This document shows positions 1 to 8,217 of a stretch of DNA of 64,000 nucleotides, in pieces (positions within the stretch are counted from its first letter, which is position 1; every line of letters begins with the position of its first letter). The notes beneath the pieces were generated by a model. It had not been told where the DNA came from, searched no databases, and saw only the letters and a list, made by a program, of their open reading frames with translations. Both the position numbers and the translations under genes were made by a program. Source of the DNA: Prevotella sp. (GTDB lineage: Bacteria > Bacteroidota > Bacteroidia > Bacteroidales > Bacteroidaceae); NCBI GenBank assembly GCA_022486815.1, contig JAKVJW010000005.1, positions 1 through 64,000 of the forward strand. The letters run 5' to 3'.

Positions 1-20
1 TTACTTAAGGAAAACGCACT

Positions 21-710
21 ATGGTGCTGGAGCGTATCAAACAATATCTGGATTATAAGAATATATCCATCTCTGCTTTCGAAAAGAGTATCGGCATGTC
101 TAATGCTTCGTTCAGAAAGTCTCTGAATAACAAGGGTGCAATAGGTAGTGATAAATTAGAAAATATTCTAAGGACGTATTCTGATCTTTCTCCTGATTGG
201 TTGTTTTCTGGTAAGGGGGATATGATCGTGAATGGAAGTTATCAACTTGGCTCTGAAAAGGTTTCTTCTGATAATAAAGATGCTTTTACGGCTGAACCTC
301 TTTCACTTGATGGTTATTATAAGAATAGTATTCCGTTGATTCCTTTGAATGAGAAGGTTGGCGTGCTTTCGAAGGAGATGGCATCTAAGTGTGAACGGTA
401 TGTTATTCCTGCTTTTGATGATGCTGATTTTCTCTTTACGGTAAGGGGATCTTCTATGATCCCTGCATTCAGGCCGGGTGATATTGTGGCTTGCAAGAGT
501 ATTCCTTTGAATGGTCGTTTCTTTCAGTGGAATAACATTTATGTGATGGATACTTCTCAGGGGGTTCTTGTCAAGCGTGTGAAGCCAGGTAAAGATAAAA
601 AGCATGTCCTTATTGTATCTGAAGATGATGCTTACGATCCTTTTGAATTGTCTTGTTCGGATATCCATTCCCTCGCACTGGTTGTTGGAATTATCAGGTC
701 TATGATATAA
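21..710 (+). CDS. HTH / S24 peptidase-family transcriptional regulator (copy 1)
   Basis: 229 aa. The N-terminal ~65 residues read as a Cro/CI-like helix-turn-helix (SISAFEKSIGMSNASFRKSL) and the C-terminal half as an S24 LexA/CI fold: VRGSSMIPAFRPGD carries the presumed catalytic Ser and VLVKRV the Lys. Family knowledge suggests a DNA-damage or induction-responsive repressor able to self-cleave; whether this copy cleaves is unknown. The stretch IPLNEKVGVL has Val-Gly where copy 3 (19518-20207) has Ala-Gly, the bond type usually cut in LexA-like proteins. The coding sequence is near-identical to copy 3, including the leader ttacttaaggaaaacgcact. The window begins just upstream, so the divergent small HTH gene and operator seen beside copy 3 cannot be checked here. 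The start matches the start of copy 3. Confidence 0.85.
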   Translation: MVLERIKQYLDYKNISISAFEKSIGMSNASFRKSLNNKGAIGSDKLENILRTYSDLSPDWLFSGKGDMIVNGSYQLGSEKVSSDNKDAFTAEPLSLDGYYKNSIPLIPLNEKVGVLSKEMASKCERYVIPAFDDADFLFTVRGSSMIPAFRPGDIVACKSIPLNGRFFQWNNIYVMDTSQGVLVKRVKPGKDKKHVLIVSEDDAYDPFELSCSDIHSLALVVGIIRSMI

Positions 711-922
711 TGATCGAAAATTGGAATAAACCTTATATTCTTTCATCAAAACAAAAAATATTTACAAGACTATAAATCTCTATAATTTATCATCTATAAA
801 TATAGCGATATTTCTTGGTTATTTGTATTGATAAAAACAAATACACAAAAGATACCGCTATTTAAATAATATCTAGATACTTAATCTCTTTGGAACTCAC
901 GCAATATAAAGGAGGAGCCTCT
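410..922 (+). repeat. Direct repeat, left copy (S24 3' end plus flank)
   Basis: About 515 bp comprising the 3' half of the S24 gene, its downstream hairpin and about 30 bp of a susD remnant. It recurs at 2658-3174 with scattered substitutions. The right boundary is sharp: both copies end at ggaggagcctctt and then diverge. The DUF4143 ATPase unit lies between the two copies. Confidence 0.75.
799..864. repeat. Inverted repeat downstream of S24 copy 1
   Basis: An imperfect AT-rich inverted repeat: TATAGCGATAT...TATTTGT on the left pairs with ACAAATACACAAAAGATACCGCTA on the right around a loop TATTGATAAAA. The same structure recurs at 3051-3113, where the right arm (AATATCGCTA) pairs better with the left. 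It could be a terminator-like hairpin for the S24 gene or a recombination relic. It lies inside the ~515-bp direct repeat described elsewhere. Confidence 0.5.
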
Positions 923-1142
923 TGATATTTACCCTGCCGGATAAATGCTTCTGCTGCAATAAAATAAGTTTCAACGAGACGAGCAAGGTGCCATCCCGAG
1001 TACCAACACGATCCTTCACTTTCTCACGATAACCGTCAATAAATTTGCTCAAAGAAGGATAAAACTGGGTATAAGTCAACATGGCATTATCACCCCATTT
1101 GTTTTGATCTGCCGGATATGCTACAAAAACTGTCGGAAACAA
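885..1142 (-). pseudogene. Remnant of a SusD/RagB-family lipoprotein gene
   Basis: Minus-strand reading gives KWGDNAMLTYTQFYPSL ... VKDRVGTRDG and then, after a one-base frame change, HLARLVETYFIAAEAFIRQG followed by KYQEAPPLY. The phrase RLVETYFIAAEAF is the hallmark C-terminal SusD motif (normally RLAETYLIAAEA). Only about 80 residues survive, with no signal peptide and no C-terminus, so this is a decayed 3' fragment. Its last ~30 bp are part of the direct repeat that also appears at 3141-3174. It may derive from an earlier SusD gene at this site. Confidence 0.7.
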
Positions 1143-1164
1143 AGACAGAAAGGGATGTTTATAT

Positions 1165-1285
1165 CCTATATTTTAGAACATATATTTATAATTTAATCCT
1201 ATGTTTTAAAACAAATACAATATCTTTTATCATCTGTTTTAAAACAAATATTGTTAATTATATCCTCTGTTTTAAAACAATTGAT
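1165..1285 (+). repeat. Four 33-bp-period repeats with TTTTAAAAC core in ATPase promoter
   Basis: The cores TTTTAGAAC (1171), TTTTAAAAC (1204), TTTTAAAAC (1237) and TTTTAAAAC (1270) are spaced exactly 33 bp apart, each preceded by atccTatG-like and followed by Aaat-like bases. The core TGTTTTAAAACA is palindromic. The last copy abuts the -7 box of the downstream gene. A three-turn spacing of identical palindromes suggests an array of protein-binding sites (operator), though simple tandem duplication is possible. Confidence 0.65.
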
Positions 1286-1293
1286 TATCTTTG
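1286..1293 (+). promoter_or_regulatory. Bacteroidetes -7 box TATCTTTG before DUF4143 gene
   Basis: TATCTTTG matches TAnnTTTG exactly. It lies ~28 bp before the ATG at 1321 and immediately after the last 33-bp repeat. No clear TTTG sits 20 bp upstream, which may mean activator dependence through the repeats. Confidence 0.6.
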
Positions 1294-1320
1294 CGACATA
1301 AATATCAAGTTATATCGATT

Positions 1321-2652
1321 ATGTTTGAACGACAAATAATGATGCACCTACGCAGGTGGAAAGAAAAAAGCAATCGTAAGCCATTGGTATTGCGTGGAGC
1401 ACGTCAGGTGGGTAAGACCACCGTTATTAATGCATTCGGGAAGGAATTCGATAATTATCTTTATTTCAACCTTGATATGGATAGCGACAGGGCTCTTTTC
1501 GAACGTAATATTCCACTTGACGATCTTATTGATTCTCTCTTTGCCCGTCTTGGAAGGAGAAAGAAGAAAGGTTCTACATTGCTCTTCATTGATGAGATTC
1601 AGAATTCTCCCCAGACGATATCTCTACTTCGTTATTTCAAGGAGAGACGTCCTGATATTCATGTGGTTTCGGCAGGCTCTCTTCTTGAAAATGTTGTTGA
1701 TGTCAAAGTGTCATTTCCTGTAGGGCGAGTTGATTACATGGCTCTGCGTCCATGTTCGTTCTATGAATTTCTCACAGCTCTGGGTAAGGAAAATCTTCGA
1801 TATTTCATTGATCATCCCGAGCAGAGTGCAGCAGTGCACGATGAACTTATGTCACTCTTCAATCAATATACCATTGTAGGCGGAATGCCGGAAGCAGTAC
1901 AGGAATATGCCAACACACGGGATGTGCTGGCTCTTGACGATATCTATGAGAGTTTGATGCAAGGATATAAAGACGATGTAGAGAAATATGTTAAAAATGG
2001 TAAGTTGGCGGAAGTAGTACGCTTTCTAATAAGTACTTCATGGACAAAAGCTGGTCAGATCGTTACACTAGGCGGTTTTGCCAATTCCGACTATAAAGCG
2101 CGCGAGGTGGGAGAATCTTTCAGATTGCTTCAGAAGGCCATGCTTCTTGAACTTGTTTATCCTACAACATCAGTAACCGTTCCGGCATTGAGTGAAGAGA
2201 AACGCCAGCCTAAAGTGATTATGCTCGATACTGGTCTTACCAATTATCAAGCCGGAGTACGCAAAGAGCTTATTGGCGCCAATGATATTCTTGATGTATG
2301 GCGGGGTCATCTGGCAGAACAGGTGGTAGCTCAGGAACTTCTTACACTGAACGATAAAGTGAGCCAGCGTCGCCAGTTCTGGGTGAGGGGAAATGCTTCA
2401 GCAGAAGTAGATTTTGTGCTGACATTTGATTCACATCTTTTCCCGATAGAGGTAAAAAGTGGACGCAATTCACATCTCCGATCTATACATTCATTCATAG
2501 ACCTGTCGTCAGTTGACATAGGTATCAGGGTTTGGTCTGGTCCATATTCAGTGGATGATGTTCAAACGTCATTCGGTAAGAAACCATTCCGACTTGTTAA
2601 TATTCCATTCTATATGATTGGCAATATTGAGAAAATAATAGCAACGCTTTAA
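1321..2652 (+). CDS. AAA+ ATPase with DUF4143 C-terminal domain
   Basis: 443 aa from ATG 1321 (MFERQIMMHLRRW). An upstream TTG at 1291 is open but lies inside the -7 promoter box, so ATG 1321 is preferred. The Walker A motif is GARQVGKTTVI, Walker B is LLFIDEIQ, and a sensor-like VVSAGSLLE follows. The C-terminal half is DUF4143-like, ending with a PD-(D/E)XK-like patch (AEVDFVLTFD...FPIEVKSG). These ATPases are very common in Bacteroidetes, their function is largely unknown, and toxin-like or nuclease roles have been suggested. The gene stands alone between two direct repeats, directly followed (5 bp) by a truncated S24 gene, so it appears to be a recent insertion. A 33-bp repeat array precedes it. 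Confidence 0.85.
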   Translation: MFERQIMMHLRRWKEKSNRKPLVLRGARQVGKTTVINAFGKEFDNYLYFNLDMDSDRALFERNIPLDDLIDSLFARLGRRKKKGSTLLFIDEIQNSPQTISLLRYFKERRPDIHVVSAGSLLENVVDVKVSFPVGRVDYMALRPCSFYEFLTALGKENLRYFIDHPEQSAAVHDELMSLFNQYTIVGGMPEAVQEYANTRDVLALDDIYESLMQGYKDDVEKYVKNGKLAEVVRFLISTSWTKAGQIVTLGGFANSDYKAREVGESFRLLQKAMLLELVYPTTSVTVPALSEEKRQPKVIMLDTGLTNYQAGVRKELIGANDILDVWRGHLAEQVVAQELLTLNDKVSQRRQFWVRGNASAEVDFVLTFDSHLFPIEVKSGRNSHLRSIHSFIDLSSVDIGIRVWSGPYSVDDVQTSFGKKPFRLVNIPFYMIGNIEKIIATL

Positions 2653-2657
2653 TCTCA

Positions 2658-2960
2658 TACCTGCTTTTGATGATGCTGATTTTCTCTTTACGGTAAGGTG
2701 GGCTTCTATGCTTCCTGCATTCAGACCTGATGATATTATAGCTTGTAAGAATATTCCGTTGAAAAATCAATTCTTTCAGTGGAACAATATTTATGTGATG
2801 GATACCTCTCAGGGGATTCTTGTCAAGCGTGTGAAGCCGGGTCATGATAAAAAACATATCCTTGTTGTGTCTGAAGATAAGGTTATGATCCTTTTGAATT
2901 GTCTTGTTCGGATATCCATTCCCTCGCACTGGTTGTTGGAATTATCAGGTCTATGATATA
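2658..2960 (+). pseudogene. 5'-truncated, frameshifted S24 regulator (copy 2)
   Basis: This equals the C-terminal ~100 residues of the S24 regulator at 21-710. It reads PAFDDADFLFTVRWASM, then LPAFRPDDIIACK, then QGILVKRVKPGHDKKH. The HTH half is absent, the RG(S/A)SM motif is now RWASM, and PGD has become PDD. A one-base loss around 2880 (SEDKV then ILLNCLV) shifts the frame so the true C-terminus appears out of frame. There is no promoter or start context. It is a non-functional relic of a duplication that brought the ATPase unit between two copies. Confidence 0.85.
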
Positions 2961-3050
2961 ATGATCGAAAATTGGAATAGACCTTATATTCTTTCATCAA
3001 AACATAAAATATTTACAAGACTATAAATCTCTATAATTTATCATCTATAA

Positions 3051-3113
3051 ATATAGCGATATTTCTTGGTTATTTGTATTGATAAAAACAAATACACAAA
3101 AAATATCGCTATT
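3051..3113. repeat. Inverted repeat in right direct-repeat copy
   Basis: Counterpart of 799-864. The left arm TATAGCGATAT pairs with the right arm ATATCGCTA, and TATTTGT with ACAAATA. Substitutions relative to the left copy restore pairing, which hints that the hairpin is or was functional. Confidence 0.45.
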
Positions 3114-3213
3114 TAAATAATATCTAGACACTTAATCTCTTTGGAACTCACGCAATATAAAGGAGGAGCCTCTTATAAAAAGATTAAAGTAATGCCGTTT
3201 GTTATAAAATGAC

Positions 3214-4929
3214 CTATTTAAATTTCAAGTCAAACGGAACCCAATATCCACCAGCCATAATCTTTGAGCGAATAACTCCTTCTCGCCCTGTTCTTTGATA
3301 TTTCGGACAAACTCTATCTGCAACGATAGAAGGATCCTTATAACGCATAGCCATACGATTCATCTCTGGGTATATCTTTCCCTCACAAGCAAATTCCAAC
3401 ATGGTTTCATTCAGAATAGCCATATCATTATATTTGATAGTTGAATCTTTGACCAATTCATCAGTATCTGTCTTTACAGGACGTGCTGCTAAATTCAAAC
3501 ATCCCCGAATTCCCATACTTGGATATTTCCGTGTACCCCATACAGCACTTGACGTCCAATTTGGGGTAAAACCTTTCCATTCAGGATCTGTTGGTGAAAA
3601 ATCAGCAGTTTTTACTCCACTATTCAAAACTGCATTCATTGCCCTAAATCGTTTTAAATGATTCAAGGCCTCAGCAAGCATCATATGGTATTGGGTCGCC
3701 CTATATATATAAATGTGGACATCATCCTGATAAGGATTGGCACGAAACGCACTACCGACCGAACGATACTTGGCAATATAATAACAACCGTTATTCATGC
3801 CGAAAAGACATTCAGCACGTGTAGTCTTGCCACCAGATGCCCCAGGATTAAAATCATTATCGGAAAACCGGTTCATCCCTATTTGAGATGGTCTTAGCCA
3901 ATATTTATTAGGATATTCATTTGAAAAATGCTTTAATAATGTATTTGTTTGATTTTTTGAATAGTCATAAATGATAGCTGCTATAGTTTCTGCTGCATAA
4001 GGTTGTTCATAATCCCAATAACTCTTATAATGACCTGGAGTTGTTGCAGTTGGCAGCCAATAAGGAGAATTGCCTGAATAATTTTCATCACCAATATAGG
4101 TATTTAAGGATGCAAGTAACAAATCTGCAGCTTTTTGATAATAGATAGTAGCATCCTGCTTTTTCGAATCTAAAAAAGCTCCTTTCCAAAGGCACAATTC
4201 TGCATATAAACCATTAAAAGGCGGCACCATATAATTCCACTTTCGATATTGACTTCTGGCAATACTCGTTATATTTTCCGGATCAAGCCAGGCAATCCAG
4301 TCAATATTTCTGTTTAATGTTATGCTGTCAATCCCATTATCCATAACACTTAAGCATTTATCAACAAGTTGTGGCATATTCATCACTTTGAAGTTTGTAG
4401 AATCAGCAATGCTTGTAATCTTCGTTATTGGATCATCAAACCAAACAGCCTTACCATATATTTCCCCTAATGTCTTATATATCCAAACTTTAATACGTGC
4501 CGCTGAAGCTACAAGATTATCATAGACAGTTTCATCAACACCTGGTTTTTTCTTATATGCTTTCATCTTGGCAAGATAATCATTACAAGCTATGATCACT
4601 TCATAATATCCTGCTGGGTCTGCATAAGAATTATTTTGAAGATCTGTGTCATAATCATATAAAGCAATCAATTGCTTATTTGAATTATCTGTTGGCTCAA
4701 GCAGTTCGCCTCGGGTATCTGTAAGTAATATTTCTTTATCTCCTATTGCCTGAACCTTGGTCATAATCCCAAGAAATCCTGTATACATCTCGGTATTAGA
4801 CGAAATATAATCCTCTCCATTTAGCTCATCATCTGTATTTGGATCAAAGAAATCTGTACAAGATATAAAAATATTAGAAACAAGGATAGCAAATGCCAAT
4901 TCTGATATTGAATATATTATTTTTTTCAT
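3214..4929 (-). CDS. SusD/RagB-family outer-membrane lipoprotein (pair 2)
   Basis: 571 aa. It has a lipoprotein signal peptide (MKKIIYSISELAFAILVSN, then FISC with the acylated Cys). The body is SusD-like and TPR-rich: NDYLAKMKAYKK, SARIKVWIYKTLGEIYGKAVWF and near the C-terminus the diagnostic YIYRATQYHMMLAEALNHL. SusD proteins sit at the cell surface as lids on the partner SusC channel and bind the glycan or other ligand. The gene follows its SusC partner (4979-8122) by 49 bp and is the last gene of the operon. It ends close to the duplicated S24/susD debris. The substrate cannot be read from sequence. Confidence 0.9.
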   Translation of the reverse strand: MKKIIYSISELAFAILVSNIFISCTDFFDPNTDDELNGEDYISSNTEMYTGFLGIMTKVQAIGDKEILLTDTRGELLEPTDNSNKQLIALYDYDTDLQNNSYADPAGYYEVIIACNDYLAKMKAYKKKPGVDETVYDNLVASAARIKVWIYKTLGEIYGKAVWFDDPITKITSIADSTNFKVMNMPQLVDKCLSVMDNGIDSITLNRNIDWIAWLDPENITSIARSQYRKWNYMVPPFNGLYAELCLWKGAFLDSKKQDATIYYQKAADLLLASLNTYIGDENYSGNSPYWLPTATTPGHYKSYWDYEQPYAAETIAAIIYDYSKNQTNTLLKHFSNEYPNKYWLRPSQIGMNRFSDNDFNPGASGGKTTRAECLFGMNNGCYYIAKYRSVGSAFRANPYQDDVHIYIYRATQYHMMLAEALNHLKRFRAMNAVLNSGVKTADFSPTDPEWKGFTPNWTSSAVWGTRKYPSMGIRGCLNLAARPVKTDTDELVKDSTIKYNDMAILNETMLEFACEGKIYPEMNRMAMRYKDPSIVADRVCPKYQRTGREGVIRSKIMAGGYWVPFDLKFK

Positions 4930-4978
4930 GTTCGTGTATTTTTATTATAAGAATATATATTTCTTATTATTGGAATAT

Positions 4979-7900
4979 TCAAAACTTTAATTTAATACCA
5001 AATTCTATTGATTTGGGAGCATTCACCTTCCCATCGTCAACACCTTGCAATACACTGCTATATGAATAAGAGAACTCAGGATCAAGTCCCAGATAATCAG
5101 TCAGGCAAAGCAGATTTCTTCCAGTTAAAAAGATAGAACCTCCTTGGATAAAATTCAACAAAGGTTTCTTCCATGTATAAGTTAAAGTTATATCACGTAA
5201 TTTTAAGTAAGATGCATTTTCTACCCATCGGTCAGAAAAATCATTATTGCCTATTTTATCACCATACGAAACCTTAGGTATATCAGTTATCTGTCCTTCC
5301 ATTGACCAGCGCCGGTTTAAAGCAGTACTTTGATTTGAAAAATCTAATCCTGATTCAGTAATTCTCCTTACAGCATTATATGCATCATTTCCACACGAAT
5401 AAACGAATGTCATATCAAGTGCATAATTTCTATATTCAAAACGAGAAAAGACATTGCCAAAAATATCAGGAGTAGCTGACCCTAGTACCACTTTATCTTT
5501 ATCATTGATAATGCCATCATTATTTTGATCTACATAATGAATATCACCAGCAGTGTATTTGACACCATTTGAGTTAGCTAAATTGGCTGAATTAGCTTCT
5601 GCCGTAGTTGAAAAAACGCCCTTTGTCTTATATCCATAAAAGGAATAAGGAGATTCACCCACACGTGTTATAATCTCTGCACCATCACTCAATGTCGTAA
5701 CATATTCACTTTCATCGGCTAACTTTCTAACCTTATTATTGAGTGTGGTCAAATTTCCCCCAATAGTCCAACGGAATTTCTTATTATATATTGGAGAAAA
5801 CGAGATTGACAATTCTAAACCTTTAGAACTCAATTCTCCTCCATTGTCGTAACACACACTCGTACCAGAAAGAGAAGAGCGAGAATAATTCACAAGCACA
5901 TCTTTTGCCTGAACGTTATAATAGCCAAGATTTATTTGAAGCCTGTTACATAACATAGATGTCTCAAGTCCTAAATTCAGAGTATAATCCTTTTCTGCCT
6001 TCAATTTTGTATTCGGAACGTTTGCACGAACAATTCCAGCTATAGTCTGATAAGGTCTACTAGTATAATAATATTTACCATATTTTGAGGAATAGCGGCT
6101 ATTCCCTGTGATTCCATAATTTGTGTAGATATTTAATTTATTTATCCATTCAAGATCTTTCAATCTTTTGAATTGCTTAGCCATAAGTACGGCATCTACA
6201 GCGGGATACAATGTCATACGAGCAGCATTCTTGCCTATAGAAGATGCACCGTCAAAAGAAGCAACAGCTCCCAACTTAATCAGATTATCATAGATATAAT
6301 CTGCATTAACAAAAAAGTTCATCCAATTCCATTTATTATTATATCCGGAAAAATATTTCCCTAAAGCCTGTGCATCTCCTAATGTTTGGTAGAAATCATT
6401 ATTTGAATTGCGTCCAAAAGCAGCATCATATTCATACGAATCAATTATTGCTTGCCAACCTCCCATGAAATGAAATTTGTTTTTTTCATCCAGATTAAGT
6501 TGATAGCTGGCATTAAGTCCATAAAACATATTAAAGGTATGATTTGTCCCAACGCGAATTGTATTATTTGCTTCTCCATATTGATCAAAAAGAGGAGAAA
6601 TATCATTATTGTTAATTCCAGGAATAAAAGTTTGCTCCTGATTATAGTTGTAATACATTCCAACAATACCATTAAGAAACAAATTAGGTTTCGGCTTATA
6701 CATAAACTGTATTTTAGCATTGATATCATATTGCCTGTTCTTGCCCGAAAGAGTATTAACAATCGCAACAGGATTACTAACAATAAAATTCTGATTTTCA
6801 ATAGCTCCATACCAATAACTAGAATAAGTGTCAATCAAATCACCATATATATCACTCTTGTAAGGACTAAGTAATGGAGATCTGCGATAAGCTGCAAGCA
6901 AAGGATTAGTTTCCAAACTTAATCCTTGTTCCTGATACTGCCCTTTCATATACGCTGTATTTATAGCAGTACGAATTTCAAATTTCTTATTGACAAGAAT
7001 ACTAGCATTAATCTGAGCATTATATCTGCTACTTTCCGTGCTTCTCAAGATACCTCCATCATTCATATAACCTAATGATATATTATATTTAGCTATATTA
7101 TCACCACCTTCTACCCTAAAAAGATAATCTTTCATTGAGTTATGATGATAAATAGCATCTTGCCAATTTGTATTATATTGATACAAATAGGCATGATTTG
7201 CATTTGGATCAGACAAAAAAGAGAAATCGTTAAAGAAACTTTCCATATTTTTATAGTAGGTTAATCCTATATCTGATAAGTAACTCTTATATTGATTAGA
7301 ATTCATTAAAGGGATACAGCGATTATTCCAATTACTTCCATAAATAGCAGAAAATGAAATACGAGTATTCATATTTGTAGCCGAAGCTTGATCTGTCTCT
7401 ATCATAATTACTCCATTGCTCCCCATACTGCCATATGTTGCAGCTTGGGCACCTTTTAATACTGTAATATTACGTATATCTTGAATATTAAAAGCCTGAA
7501 AAATTGACCTTGAATATCCGTTGATAATTTGAGAAAGATTTTGATCTGGCATATAAGGGACTCCATTGATTACTATCAAGGGAGAATTTTCTGCTAGTAA
7601 GGATTTTATACCTCGTAATTGCAAATAGGCTCCTTCTCCTGTCATTCCACTTTTATTAATAACATCAAGTCCGGTTATTTCGCCTTTTATTGCATTATCT
7701 ATAGATATTGATCCACGAGAAAAATCTTTCTTGTTGATATTTACAGTACCTGCTACAGAAGGATCACTAGTGATAGGTTGATAGGGTAAAAGAGCTGTTT
7801 CATTATATCTGGTCTTATCCGTTTCTATCATATATATTTTTATCTTCTTCTCTGTATTCTTATCTATATATATTGTTTTACTATAAAATCCTTCATGCCA

Positions 7901-8122
7901 GATATTCATATCATCTCCAACTTTTATACTATCTACTGTAAAACTTCCGTCACTGGCGGACTTGACGGATTTACCATGCTGATAAGAAATTACTGCATCA
8001 GCTATTGGAGTATGAGTTGATGACATAATATATCCAGTAATTTTGTTCTGTGCAGATACATTATTAACGGTAATCATAAACATTCCGATGCACAGTAAAA
8101 TTTCTTTTATTTTATTTTTCAT
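4979..8122 (-). CDS. SusC/RagA-family TonB-dependent outer-membrane transporter (pair 2)
   Basis: 1047 aa from ATG 8122 (MKNKIKEILLCIGMF); an in-frame start at 8161 only adds an unlikely leader. Signal peptide to VSAQ, then a carboxypeptidase-regulatory-like domain (ITGYIMSSTHTPIADAVIS, residues ~27-110), a plug domain (LIVINGVPYMPDQNL, IRNITVLKGAQAATYGSMG) and a large beta-barrel ending GIKLKF with a terminal Phe typical of BAM substrates. The N-terminal linker is divergent from the canonical SusC at 13266-16544. It imports a ligand captured by SusD using TonB energy. It lies 49 bp upstream of its susD and 95 bp downstream of the FAS1-like gene. Confidence 0.92.
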   Translation of the reverse strand: MKNKIKEILLCIGMFMITVNNVSAQNKITGYIMSSTHTPIADAVISYQHGKSVKSASDGSFTVDSIKVGDDMNIWHEGFYSKTIYIDKNTEKKIKIYMIETDKTRYNETALLPYQPITSDPSVAGTVNINKKDFSRGSISIDNAIKGEITGLDVINKSGMTGEGAYLQLRGIKSLLAENSPLIVINGVPYMPDQNLSQIINGYSRSIFQAFNIQDIRNITVLKGAQAATYGSMGSNGVIMIETDQASATNMNTRISFSAIYGSNWNNRCIPLMNSNQYKSYLSDIGLTYYKNMESFFNDFSFLSDPNANHAYLYQYNTNWQDAIYHHNSMKDYLFRVEGGDNIAKYNISLGYMNDGGILRSTESSRYNAQINASILVNKKFEIRTAINTAYMKGQYQEQGLSLETNPLLAAYRRSPLLSPYKSDIYGDLIDTYSSYWYGAIENQNFIVSNPVAIVNTLSGKNRQYDINAKIQFMYKPKPNLFLNGIVGMYYNYNQEQTFIPGINNNDISPLFDQYGEANNTIRVGTNHTFNMFYGLNASYQLNLDEKNKFHFMGGWQAIIDSYEYDAAFGRNSNNDFYQTLGDAQALGKYFSGYNNKWNWMNFFVNADYIYDNLIKLGAVASFDGASSIGKNAARMTLYPAVDAVLMAKQFKRLKDLEWINKLNIYTNYGITGNSRYSSKYGKYYYTSRPYQTIAGIVRANVPNTKLKAEKDYTLNLGLETSMLCNRLQINLGYYNVQAKDVLVNYSRSSLSGTSVCYDNGGELSSKGLELSISFSPIYNKKFRWTIGGNLTTLNNKVRKLADESEYVTTLSDGAEIITRVGESPYSFYGYKTKGVFSTTAEANSANLANSNGVKYTAGDIHYVDQNNDGIINDKDKVVLGSATPDIFGNVFSRFEYRNYALDMTFVYSCGNDAYNAVRRITESGLDFSNQSTALNRRWSMEGQITDIPKVSYGDKIGNNDFSDRWVENASYLKLRDITLTYTWKKPLLNFIQGGSIFLTGRNLLCLTDYLGLDPEFSYSYSSVLQGVDDGKVNAPKSIEFGIKLKF

Positions 8123-8217
8123 TTCTCTTTTATTATTTGGGAAAGTGTACAGACTATCCATGATGTCTTATGTCAACAATATTTCTTGATATTTTGCATA
8201 ATGGCATCTGAATCTTT

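Larger units (their letters stand above)
2658..3174 (+). repeat. Direct repeat, right copy (truncated S24 plus flank)
   Basis: Right copy of the ~515-bp repeat at 410-922. It starts abruptly at cctgcttttgatgatgc, 5 bp after the ATPase stop codon, and ends at ggaggagcctctt. It contains the pseudogene and hairpin listed separately. Confidence 0.75.

Noticed and set aside
303..749. Antisense reading frame across the S24 gene, mirrored at 2597-2929 and 19665-20102
   Set aside because: Its conservation only follows the duplicated S24 sequence; it has no promoter and a shadow-like composition.
1165..1285. 33-bp-spaced repeats considered as a CRISPR array
   Set aside because: The conserved core is only ~10-12 bp, with non-unique AT-rich spacing and no cas genes; it fits an operator array better.
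1291..1320. TTG start upstream of the DUF4143 ATG
   Set aside because: It lies inside the -7 promoter box, so it cannot be in the transcript.
6445..6834. 129-aa frame inside the pair 2 susC gene
   Set aside because: It overlaps a well-supported SusC and is a shadow frame rich in Ile/Leu.
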